This document shows positions 1 through 6,795 of a stretch of DNA of 20,161 nt, one piece after another. The stretch comes from Sphingomonas sp. UBA1000 (GTDB lineage Bacteria; Pseudomonadota; Alphaproteobacteria; Sphingomonadales; Sphingomonadaceae): contig DBAW01000249.1 in the NCBI GenBank assembly GCA_002291855.1, forward strand, positions 1 to 20,161, given 5' to 3'. The notes under the pieces were generated by a model. It was not told the origin of the DNA. It was given only the letters and a program-made list of their open reading frames with translations, and ran no database searches. A program made the translations under genes and the position numbers. Position 1 is the stretch's first letter; each line of letters starts with the position of its first letter.

Positions 1-2
1 TG

Positions 3-68
3 GCGCTGGCCGACTGGCTGGGGGCGGCGGCCATCGGCATCGCGATGGTGCTGGTCAGGCGCGGTTGA
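3..68 (+). CDS. C-terminal fragment of a membrane protein (possibly an EamA/DMT-type transporter)
   Basis: An open frame enters from the left edge and stops at TGA 66-68, giving a 21-residue tail of the type ALADWLGAAAIGIAMVLVRRG. It is one hydrophobic helix followed by two arginines, as expected for the last transmembrane segment of a polytopic inner-membrane protein. Many EamA/DMT drug-metabolite transporters end with a similar W-L-G-A-A helix, so that family is a reasonable guess. The fragment is too short to identify the protein. Confidence 0.45.
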   Translation, partial: ALADWLGAAAIGIAMVLVRRG

Positions 69-106
69 CCCTTGGCCCGGGCGCGGGGAATGCCTAAGTC
101 TGCGGG

Positions 107-799
107 ATGACCCAGCCCCTGTCTGCCGCGCCTGCCGCCCCCGCCGATCCGGCATCCGATCCCACGCTGGACGAGGTGCGCGCGCTGATTGCGCCGCGCC
201 TTGCCGCCCATGCCGCATTCGACGGCTGGGGCGAGGCGGCGCTGCTGCCGGCCGCGACGGAGGCGGGGATCGATCCCGATGTCGCGCGGCTCGCCTTTGC
301 CGGCCCGGCCGACATGATCGACGCCTGGTTCGCCAGCATCGATGCGCGGATGACCGAGGCCTGCCCGGCCCCGGCGCTCGCCGCGATGAAGGTGCGTCAG
401 CGCATCGCCACGCTCGTTTGGGCGCGGATCGAACTGGTCGCGCCGGAGCGGGAGGCGCTGCGCCGGGCGCTTGCCGTGCTCGCCCTGCCGGTCAACGCGC
501 CGCGCGCCGCGCGGCTGTGCTGGCGCGCCGCCGACATCATGTGGCGGCTCGCCGGCGACACGGCGGTCGATTACAACCATTATACCAAGCGGTTGCTGCT
601 GGGCGGGGTCTATAGCGCGACGCTGCTGGCGCTGCTTGGCGACGAGGATGCGGATCTGGCGACGACGCGGGCGTTTCTGGATCGCCGCATCGACAATGTC
701 ATGCAGATCGAAAAGGCCAAGGCCCAGCTGCTCGGTCAGGGGCGGCCCCGGCTCAGCCTCGCGCGCTTTATCGGCCGGCTGCGTTATCCGCCGGCATGA
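107..799 (+). CDS. COQ9 family protein (ubiquinone biosynthesis accessory protein)
   Basis: The 230-residue protein matches the COQ9 family. After a Pro/Ala-rich N-terminus (about residues 1-22) it is mostly helical with a TetR-like fold. The family's signature lies at residues 139-170: W139-R-A-A-D-I-M-W followed by the G-D-x-x-x-D-Y-N-x-Y-x-K-R stretch. COQ9 is a lipid-binding protein that helps Coq7-type hydroxylation in ubiquinone synthesis at the membrane; that role is known mainly from eukaryotes and inferred here. The length is usual for alphaproteobacterial members. The start at 107 is the first ATG after the upstream stop at 68 and has no strong Shine-Dalgarno. The gene sits alone between a membrane-protein tail and the feo genes. 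No other ubiquinone gene is in the window. Confidence 0.85.
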   Translation: MTQPLSAAPAAPADPASDPTLDEVRALIAPRLAAHAAFDGWGEAALLPAATEAGIDPDVARLAFAGPADMIDAWFASIDARMTEACPAPALAAMKVRQRIATLVWARIELVAPEREALRRALAVLALPVNAPRAARLCWRAADIMWRLAGDTAVDYNHYTKRLLLGGVYSATLLALLGDEDADLATTRAFLDRRIDNVMQIEKAKAQLLGQGRPRLSLARFIGRLRYPPA

Positions 800-830
800 T
801 CGCGGTGCGACAGCCGCGGGCAAAGCTATT

Positions 831-845
831 TGATAATCGTTCGCA
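831..845 (+). promoter_or_regulatory. Candidate Fur box upstream of feoA
   Basis: TGATAATCGTTCGCA matches the 7-1-7 Fur consensus TGATAATnATTATCA at 11 of 14 defined positions, with a perfect left half. It lies 19 bp before the feoA ATG. The embedded GATAAT (832-837) also resembles a -10 hexamer, so Fur bound here would block RNA polymerase. Repression in iron-replete cells is the known mode for feoAB. Binding by this organism's Fur is inferred. Confidence 0.6.
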
Positions 846-864
846 GCCTGCTTATTGAGGCGCG

Positions 865-1107
865 ATGCAGCTTCACCAACTTCCCTTGCGGGCGCGGGCG
901 ATCATCCGCGCAATCGACTGGCAGGCGCTCGCCCCGGCAGAGGCGCGGCGGCTGCGCGAGCTGGGGTTCGATCAGGGGGTCGAGGTTGAAGCGCTGCACC
1001 GCGCGGGCTGGTTCGGCGGCGATCCCATCGCCTTTCGCGTCGGGCGGATGACGGTGGCGATGCGCCGGGCGCTGGCCGGCGCGGTCGCGGTCGATCTCGT
1101 CGGATGA
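865..1107 (+). CDS. feoA: FeoA family ferrous iron transport protein
   Basis: This 80-residue cytoplasmic protein is a single FeoA/SH3-like domain. It has the typical sequence around R-R-L-R-E-L-G-F-D-Q-G (residues 28-38), a middle beta region (V-E-V-E-A-L-H), and the closing I-A-F-R-V-G-R segment before the last strand. FeoA is a small partner thought to bind or modulate FeoB during Fe(II) import. Its stop codon overlaps the feoB start by four bases (ATGA at 1104-1107), so the two are probably translated together. A Fur-like operator lies immediately upstream, which supports an iron-regulated feoAB operon. The length is normal for the family. Confidence 0.92.
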   Translation: MQLHQLPLRARAIIRAIDWQALAPAEARRLRELGFDQGVEVEALHRAGWFGGDPIAFRVGRMTVAMRRALAGAVAVDLVG

Positions 1108-2960
1108 ACGCCGCCCCGCTCGTCGCGCTGGTCGGCAATCCCAATGCCGGCAAAAGCTCGCTGTTCAACGCGCTGACCGGTGCGCGCCAGAAGGTCGGCA
1201 ATTATCCCGGCGTCACTGTCGAGCGGCATTCGGGCCGCATGGCGCTGGCCGATGGCCGGCCGGTCGAGCTGGTCGATCTGCCCGGGGCCTATAGCCTCGA
1301 TCCGGTCAGCCCCGATGAAGCGGTGACGCGCGATGTGGTGCTCGGCCGCCAGACCGGCGAGCGGCGACCGACGGCACTCATCGTCGTCGTCGATGCCGGC
1401 AATCTCGACAATCATCTGCGCTTCGTGCTCCAGCTTTCAGCGCTTGGCCTGCCGATGGTCGTTGCGCTCAACATGGTCGATCTGGCCGAACGCGACGGGC
1501 TGCGGATCGATCCGGCGGTGCTTGCCGACGCGCTGGGCGTGCCGGTGATCCCGACGGTCGCGGTGCGGCGGCGCGGCCTCGATGCGCTCAAGGCCGCGCT
1601 GGCCGAACGGCTGGGCGCGCCGGCAGCGGCTGAGCGGCAGGGTGCGGAGCCGGTGGTGCCGCCGCTTGCCGAGCTGCAGAAACAGGCGCGCGCGCTCGCC
1701 GCGCGGGCGGTGATCGACGAGGCCCCGGCGCGCCGCGTCAGCCGCGGGCTGGACAGTGTCGCGCTGCATCCGGTGGCCGGGCCGCTGCTGCTGGCCGCGA
1801 TCCTGTTCGTGATGTTTCAGGCGGTGTTTTCCTGGTCGGAGGCACCGGTCGGCTGGATTGAGCAGGGCTTTGCGCTGCTGGCCGAGCGGGCGGGGGCGCT
1901 GCTGCCGCCGGGCTTTGTCCGCTCGCTATTGGTCGAGGGCGTGCTCGCCGGGGTCGGCGCGGTCGTGGTGTTCCTGCCGCAGATCCTGATCCTGTTCGCC
2001 TTCATTCTGGTGCTGGAGGCGAGCGGCTATATGGTCCGCGCCGCCTTTCTGATGGACCGGCTGATGGCGCGGGTCGGCCTGTCGGGTCGTGCCTTCATCC
2101 CGCTGCTGTCATCCTTTGCCTGTGCGGTGCCGGGGATCATGGCGACGCGCACCATCGACGATCCGCGCGACCGGCTGACGACGATCCTGATCGCGCCGCT
2201 GATGACCTGTTCGGCGCGCCTGCCCGTCTATACGCTGATCATCGCCGCCTTCATTCCCGCGCGCAGCATCGGGCCGGGGATCGGGTTGCAGGGGCTGGTG
2301 CTGTTCGGCCTGTATGTCGCCGGCATTTTGGGGGCGATGCTCGCCGCGCTGGTGCTGCGCCGCACGGTGACGCGCGGGCGCGGCAGCGGCTTTCTGATGG
2401 AAATGCCGCGCTATCAGATGCCGCGCCCGGCCGATATCGCCATCGGGCTTTGGCAGCGCACCGTCATCTTCCTGAAGCGCGCGGGCACGATCATCCTCGC
2501 CTCGACCGTGCTGCTCTGGCTGCTCGCCTCCTATCCGCAGGCACCCGAGGGCGTGCGGCAGAGCGAATATTCGGTCGCCGGGCGGCTGGCGCGCGGGGTC
2601 GAGGCGGTGGTCGCGCCGATCGGATTCAACCACCAGATCTCGCTGGCGCTGATCCCGGCCATGGCGGCGCGCGAGGTGGCGGTGTCGGCCATCGCCACCG
2701 TCTATGCGATCGACGCGACCGACGAGGAACAGGCGGCACAGGCGCTGGAAGCGCGGCTGGGCGATGCCTGGCCGCTGCCGACCGCGCTCGCCTTTCTGGC
2801 GTGGTTCGTGTTCGCGCCCCAGTGCATCTCGACCATCGCGGTCACGCGGCGCGAGACCAACAGCTGGCGCTGGCCGGCGTTCATGGTCGCCTATCTGTTC
2901 GGCCTCGCCTATCTGGCGGCGGGGGCGACCTTCTGGACGGCGACCGCGCTCGGCCTTTAG
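1104..2960 (+). CDS. feoB: Ferrous iron transporter FeoB
   Basis: The 618-residue inner-membrane Fe(II) importer has an N-terminal G-protein domain. G1 is GNPNAGKS (residues 11-18), G2 is GVT (36-38), G3 is DLPG (58-61) and G4 is NMVD (123-126). A linker of about 170-225 follows, then a polytopic membrane domain with two Gate-like repeats. The two conserved membrane cysteines are present: C369 in the T-C-S-A-R-L-P motif and C574 in F-A-P-Q-C-I-S. It overlaps feoA by 4 bp. The protein is shorter than the roughly 770-residue E. coli FeoB because the C-terminal extension is small. No feoC follows; the next gene is ssb. Import is probably repressed by Fur through the site at 831-845. Confidence 0.95.
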   Translation: MNAAPLVALVGNPNAGKSSLFNALTGARQKVGNYPGVTVERHSGRMALADGRPVELVDLPGAYSLDPVSPDEAVTRDVVLGRQTGERRPTALIVVVDAGNLDNHLRFVLQLSALGLPMVVALNMVDLAERDGLRIDPAVLADALGVPVIPTVAVRRRGLDALKAALAERLGAPAAAERQGAEPVVPPLAELQKQARALAARAVIDEAPARRVSRGLDSVALHPVAGPLLLAAILFVMFQAVFSWSEAPVGWIEQGFALLAERAGALLPPGFVRSLLVEGVLAGVGAVVVFLPQILILFAFILVLEASGYMVRAAFLMDRLMARVGLSGRAFIPLLSSFACAVPGIMATRTIDDPRDRLTTILIAPLMTCSARLPVYTLIIAAFIPARSIGPGIGLQGLVLFGLYVAGILGAMLAALVLRRTVTRGRGSGFLMEMPRYQMPRPADIAIGLWQRTVIFLKRAGTIILASTVLLWLLASYPQAPEGVRQSEYSVAGRLARGVEAVVAPIGFNHQISLALIPAMAAREVAVSAIATVYAIDATDEEQAAQALEARLGDAWPLPTALAFLAWFVFAPQCISTIAVTRRETNSWRWPAFMVAYLFGLAYLAAGATFWTATALGL

Positions 2961-3084
2961 CCTGTCGCGGCAGGCGGGATCACCCGGCGGTCCTGAGTTT
3001 TCCCCAGCTTCCCCGCCCCGGCCATATCGACTCGTCGGCCCGACGGGATAGAAGGGGGCAAATCCGAAGGCAGGAGCGATTTTC

Positions 3085-3612
3085 GTGGCAGGCAGCGTGA
3101 ACAAGGTGATCCTCGTCGGCAATCTGGGCGCCGACCCGGAAGCGCGGACGATGGGCAATGGCGGCGAGGTGGTGCAGCTGTCGGTCGCCACGTCGGAAAG
3201 CTGGACCGACAAGATGTCGGGCGAGCGCCGCGACAAGACCGAATGGCACCGGGTGGTGATCTTCAACGAAAATCTCGGCCGCGTCGCCAAGCAGTATCTG
3301 CGCAAGGGATCGAGCGTCTATCTGGAGGGCCAGCTCCAGACCCGCAAATGGCAGGACCAGTCGGGTCAGGACCGGTACACGACCGAGGTGGTGTTGCAGC
3401 GTTTCCGGGGCGAACTCGTGCTGCTCGGCGGCCGTGACGGCGGCGGCAGCGGTGGCGGCGGTGCCCCGGGCGGCGGCGGCTGGGGCGACGAAGATCGCGG
3501 CTTTGGCGGCGGGCGCGGTTCGGTCGGCGGCGGCTTTGGCGGGGGCCAGGGCGGCGGGCGCGGCCCGGCGGGGCCGTTTGATGCCGATCTGGACGATGAC
3601 GTGCCGTTCTGA
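3085..3612 (+). CDS. ssb: Single-stranded DNA-binding protein
   Basis: The 175-residue SSB carries an N-terminal OB fold (about residues 1-112) beginning S-V-N-K-V-I-L-V-G-N-L-G, with the conserved W-H-R-V-V-I-F-N-E and Y-L-R-K-G-S-S-V-Y-L-E-G segments. A glycine-rich disordered linker follows (about 117-162), and the protein ends in the acidic tip D-L-D-D-D-V-P-F. In known SSBs this tip recruits replication and repair partners. It coats ssDNA as a tetramer during replication, recombination and repair. The start is GTG at 3085, chosen because an AGGAG at 3072-3076 sits 8 nt upstream and the family N-terminus begins there. It stands 124 bp after feoB and is convergent with the sensor kinase, so it is probably a separate transcription unit. 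Confidence 0.96.
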   Translation: MAGSVNKVILVGNLGADPEARTMGNGGEVVQLSVATSESWTDKMSGERRDKTEWHRVVIFNENLGRVAKQYLRKGSSVYLEGQLQTRKWQDQSGQDRYTTEVVLQRFRGELVLLGGRDGGGSGGGGAPGGGGWGDEDRGFGGGRGSVGGGFGGGQGGGRGPAGPFDADLDDDVPF

Positions 3613-3662
3613 ACGGCTCGTTTCGACGCCGGGATCGCCCGGATAGGCGAGGGGCGGGGGCG

Positions 3663-5000
3663 TCAGATGGCCTGAAGCGTCAGGACGGCCATGGTGCCGG
3701 CCTGACCATCGGGTCTTGATCCCAGCTGGAGCCGGCCTCCGGCGGCGATGGTCAGGTCGCGGGCAATGGCAAGGCCCAGGCCGTGCCCGGGCACCTGCTC
3801 GTCCAGCCGAACGCCGGGTTCCCATATCGCCTCGGCCGTGTCCGCCGGAATGCCGGGACCATCGTCGATGACGGTGATGTCCAGATGCTCTCCGGCCCGC
3901 GTCCACCGCACATCGACCCGGCTGGTCGCCCATTTGCCGGCATTGTCGAGCAGGTTTGCCAGGATCTCGGCCAGGGCTTCTGGATCGATGGCGATGCGGG
4001 CCTCCGGTCCCCCGGCCGCGAAACGGATGCCGCGGGTCGCGTGCAGGCGCTCCATCGCCGCCAGCAGCGGAGCCAGCGCGTCCAGGAGGTCGGTGTGGAT
4101 GACCGCCCCCCTGCCGGCCGCAGTCCGTGCGCGGGCGAGGTGCCAGTCGAGTTTGCGGGTCATCGCCCGGCATTCGGACAGCAGGGTCTGCCCCGCCCGG
4201 GTGCCGGCCAGGCTTTCGGCCTCGTCCGTCAGCACCGCAAGCGAGGTTCGCAGCCCATGGGCCAGATTGCCGGCCTCGATCCGGGCGCTGGCGACCATCG
4301 CTTCCCGGCTTTCGATCAGGCGATCGAGGTCGGCGGCAAGCGGGGCGATTTCGGCCGGCCAGTCCACCCCCATCCGCCCCTCCTCGCCGGCCCGGACCCT
4401 GGCGATGCGCGTGCTCAGCCCGTTGAACGGCCGGGTCGCAAATCCCAGCGCCAGCAGCGCACCGGCGATCAGCAGGACGCCGGATGCGGCGAGCCACGCG
4501 ACAAGGTCGCGCTGAAAATCGCTGACGATCCGGTCGAGGTGGCGAACATCGGTGGCGATGATGAAATGGACCGTTTCCCGGCGCAGAGGATGGGGTTTGA
4601 CCACGCCATAGACCATGGCCCGCCCGGTCGGGCCGGCCCCTTCGACATGGACGATCGCCCGGGTGTGGGCCAGCCGGTCATCGAACCGCCCGGCGACGAG
4701 CGACGGGGACGCCAGCGTTCCCCCATTGTCCCGGCTGATCTGCCAGTAAAAGCCTGACCCCGGCACGCCGTAGCGCGGGTCGGACAGCGGCCGCGACAGG
4801 GCGGGGTTCCCCGCCCGGTCATAGGTGGTGAGGCCGACCAGCTCCACCAGATGCTCCTGCAATTCCAGATGATAGACGCCTTCGACATGCCGGCGGAACA
4901 GCAGCGTCGCGGATATGCCGAGGACAACCAGCCCCATCAGCACCCATGCCAGCATGGACACTGTGAAGCGGGTCCTGAGGCTGATCGGACCGCGCCTCAT
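3663..5000 (-). CDS. PhoQ-like two-component sensor histidine kinase
   Basis: This 445-residue sensor kinase has TM1 at about 12-36, a periplasmic sensing region of about 37-166, and TM2 at about 167-187. A HAMP-like linker and a dimerisation domain follow, with H248 in L-A-H-G-L-R-T-S-L as the likely phosphoacceptor. The ATPase domain has the N box L-A-N-L-L-D-N-A-G-K-W (347-357), a G1 D-D-G-P-G-I-P (379-385) and G2 G-H-G-L-G-L (405-410). Spacing and sequence of the catalytic half recall E. coli PhoQ. The proline that usually follows H-x-L-[KR]-T is a serine (S253). The ATG at 5000 overlaps the regulator's TGA (ATGA), so the pair is cotranslated. Its position beside a divergent metal efflux operon suggests a periplasmic metal signal, which is inference. 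Mg-type sensing as in PhoQ is the alternative. Confidence 0.88.
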   Translation of the reverse strand: MRRGPISLRTRFTVSMLAWVLMGLVVLGISATLLFRRHVEGVYHLELQEHLVELVGLTTYDRAGNPALSRPLSDPRYGVPGSGFYWQISRDNGGTLASPSLVAGRFDDRLAHTRAIVHVEGAGPTGRAMVYGVVKPHPLRRETVHFIIATDVRHLDRIVSDFQRDLVAWLAASGVLLIAGALLALGFATRPFNGLSTRIARVRAGEEGRMGVDWPAEIAPLAADLDRLIESREAMVASARIEAGNLAHGLRTSLAVLTDEAESLAGTRAGQTLLSECRAMTRKLDWHLARARTAAGRGAVIHTDLLDALAPLLAAMERLHATRGIRFAAGGPEARIAIDPEALAEILANLLDNAGKWATSRVDVRWTRAGEHLDITVIDDGPGIPADTAEAIWEPGVRLDEQVPGHGLGLAIARDLTIAAGGRLQLGSRPDGQAGTMAVLTLQAI

Positions 5001-5653
5001 TTCTCGAGCCGGTAGCCCAGGCCGCGCACCGTGGTGATCGCGTTGCGGCCCAGCTTGCGGCGCAACCTGCTGACCTGCACCTCCAGCGTGTTCCAGTCGC
5101 GCTCGGCCGCAAGCGGGTAGAGCCGTTCCAGCAGATCGGCCTGGGACAGGATGTGGCCGGGGCGGCGCATAAAGACTTCGAGCAGGCGATATTCCTGCCG
5201 CGACAGCTCCAGTGCCTCGCCCTCGCGCATGACCAGTCGGGCTGTGGGGTTCAGCGTCAGCCCGGCTGCGGCCAGCACCGGCGCGCCCTGATCCTCGCTG
5301 CGCCGGATATGGGCGTGCAGCCGGGCGATCAGCTCTTCGGAATGGATCGGCTTGACGACGAAATCGTCCGCGCCGGCGTTCAGCACCTCGACCTTTTCGC
5401 GCCAGTCGCCCCGTGCGGTCAGGACGATGACCGGCACCCGGCATCCCCGGCCGCGCCATGCGCGCAGCACGCCCAGCCCGCCCACGCCCGGCAGGCCGAG
5501 GTCGAGGATCACGGCGCTGTGGGTGTCGAGATCGGGCCAGTCGAGCGCGCTCTGGCTGTCGGCTGCGCGATCGACGGCAAAGCCGGCCCCGGCCAGCCGC
5601 CTGATCAGGCGGTCCGCCAGCCCGGCATCGTCTTCAACCAGCAAGAGCCGCAT
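4997..5653 (-). CDS. OmpR/PhoP-family response regulator
   Basis: The 218-residue regulator has an N-terminal receiver domain with the acidic pair E7-D8-D9, phosphoacceptor D51 in V-I-L-D-L-G-L-P-G, T79 and K101 in the V-V-K-P motif. A winged-helix DNA-binding domain follows (about 125-218), with the L-S-x-Q-E-Y-R-L-L-E region, the recognition stretch L-E-V-Q-V-S-R-L-R-R-K-L, and the closing T-V-R-G-L-G-Y-R-L. The ATG at 5653 was chosen because the receiver domain begins M-R-L-L-L-V-E-D-D there and AAAGGA lies about 8 nt upstream. The open frame extends further upstream but carries no domain sequence. It is cotranscribed with the kinase and divergent from the efflux operon, so it most likely controls both through the palindrome at 5705-5741. 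Confidence 0.93.
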   Translation of the reverse strand: MRLLLVEDDAGLADRLIRRLAGAGFAVDRAADSQSALDWPDLDTHSAVILDLGLPGVGGLGVLRAWRGRGCRVPVIVLTARGDWREKVEVLNAGADDFVVKPIHSEELIARLHAHIRRSEDQGAPVLAAAGLTLNPTARLVMREGEALELSRQEYRLLEVFMRRPGHILSQADLLERLYPLAAERDWNTLEVQVSRLRRKLGRNAITTVRGLGYRLEK

Positions 5654-5704
5654 CAGCCTGTCCTTTGCCGACCGGGGAACCCGCCCGGCGGATAGCTGCA
5701 CAAC

Positions 5705-5741
5705 CTTGCACAAGGCTGACAGATTGTCAGCTTCGTGCAAG
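5705..5741. promoter_or_regulatory. 37-bp palindromic operator between the regulator pair and the efflux operon
   Basis: The left arm CTTGCACAAGGCTGACA (5705-5721) is followed by GAT and then the right arm TGTCAGCTTCGTGCAAG (5725-5741). The arms are complementary at 15 of 17 positions, and the inner GCTGACA/TGTCAGC arms pair perfectly. It lies 51 bp from the regulator start and 22 bp from the adaptor start, overlapping where both promoters should be. The TGACA-spacer-TGTCA core resembles the boxes recognised by CusR/CopR-type metal regulators, but with a 3-bp rather than 4-bp spacer. The likely ligand is the adjacent response regulator (inference). Confidence 0.7.
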
Positions 5742-5763
5742 CTCGGGGTGGCAGGCATGCGCC

Positions 5764-6795
5764 ATGCCGAAGCGTGTCGCCTGGATCGCCATCTGCGTTG
5801 CCCTTTCAAGCTGTGCCGACAAGGCGCCCGACCGGGACGCGGCGAGGCCGGTTCCCGTGTCGCCCCGCACCGCCGTTTCGGCGGCGGCCCGCGACGTGAC
5901 GCTTGCCACGCTGCCGGCCACCGTCGTGCAGCCGCCCGGCGCGCGGGTCGCGGTGGTGACGCCGCTGCCGGGGCTGGTCCGCTCGGTGCACGTGCAGCCG
6001 GGGCAGATGGTGCGCAAGGGCCAGCTGCTGGCGGTGCTCGTTAGCCGGGACGCGATGGTGCTGGCGTCCGACCTTGCCCAGGCCGAAGCCCGGCAGGGGC
6101 TGGCGGCGGCAGAGGCGGCGCGGATGGCCCAACTGGCGCGTGCAGGTGTCGTGGCCGCCGCCCGGGCCGACGGCGCGCAGTCGGTCAGCCGGCAGGCGGC
6201 CATCGCCGTCGGCAGCGCGCGCGCCATCCTTGCGCAGACCGGTGCCGGCCGGGACGGCCGTGTGCGCCTGACCGCGCCGATTTCCGGCCGGGTCGCCACA
6301 ATGGCGATGGATGCCGGCGCTGCCGTCGACGGCATGGCCGCCCCGATCGTCATCGAAGCCGAAGGCAGCCGCTGGCTGGCAGTGCAGGTGCCGGAGCGGC
6401 TGGCGGGCAAGCTGCGGCCGGGCGTTGCCGTGGTGACGGCGGAGGGGCAGTCGGGCCGGCTTGAGACATTGGCGACGTCGCTCGACCCCGCGACCCGGGC
6501 GTTTGCAGCGCGGGCACGGATCTTCGACGACGGGCCACCGCTGGTCAGCGGCCGGCTGGTCCAGCTGTCGCTGCGCGCGCCCGCCCCGGCGGGGGCCGTC
6601 AGCGTGCCGGCGGCGGCGGTGATGAACGACGCGGGCCGCGACATCGTGTTCGTCAGGCAGGGCAATGGCTTCCGGCCGCGTGCGGTGACCCGCATGGGCG
6701 ATGGCGACACCGCCGTGATCACGGCAGGGCTCAAGCCCGGCGAAACGGTCGCGACCAGCAATCTGCCCGAGCTGCGCGCACTGGTGCTGCGCTGA
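5764..6795 (+). CDS. RND efflux periplasmic adaptor lipoprotein (CzcB/CusB-like membrane fusion protein)
   Basis: The 343-residue adaptor links an inner-membrane RND pump to an outer-membrane channel. It begins with a lipoprotein signal whose lipobox L-S-S-C places the lipidated cysteine at C17. Next come a lipoyl/biotinyl half-motif around L-V-R-S-V-H-V-Q-P-G-Q-M-V-R-K-G-Q-L-L, an alanine-rich helical hairpin, the second lipoyl half (R-L-T-A-P-I-S-G-R-V), a beta-barrel domain, and a membrane-proximal end with G-L-K-P-G-E-T-V. This order is typical of membrane fusion proteins. The ATG at 5764 was chosen because it starts the signal sequence; the upstream in-frame extension has no signal character. 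Its stop overlaps the pump start as TGATG. No His- or Met-rich metal-binding tail is visible. It heads a B-A-C efflux operon divergent from the two-component system. Confidence 0.9.
   Translation: MPKRVAWIAICVALSSCADKAPDRDAARPVPVSPRTAVSAAARDVTLATLPATVVQPPGARVAVVTPLPGLVRSVHVQPGQMVRKGQLLAVLVSRDAMVLASDLAQAEARQGLAAAEAARMAQLARAGVVAAARADGAQSVSRQAAIAVGSARAILAQTGAGRDGRVRLTAPISGRVATMAMDAGAAVDGMAAPIVIEAEGSRWLAVQVPERLAGKLRPGVAVVTAEGQSGRLETLATSLDPATRAFAARARIFDDGPPLVSGRLVQLSLRAPAPAGAVSVPAAAVMNDAGRDIVFVRQGNGFRPRAVTRMGDGDTAVITAGLKPGETVATSNLPELRALVLR

Noticed and set aside
3033..3045. CGTCGG-C-CCGACG inverted repeat upstream of ssb
   Set aside because: Short GC-only palindromes are common in this composition, and it does not match a known LexA-type site of alphaproteobacteria.
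2109..3305. 398-codon minus-strand frame across the end of feoB and the start of ssb
   Set aside because: It overlaps two certain genes and the spacer between them, and its composition is typical of a shadow frame.
3629..3642. Hairpin CCGGG-ATCG-CCCGG between ssb and the sensor kinase gene
   Set aside because: A five-pair stem without a T run on either strand is too weak to call a terminator.
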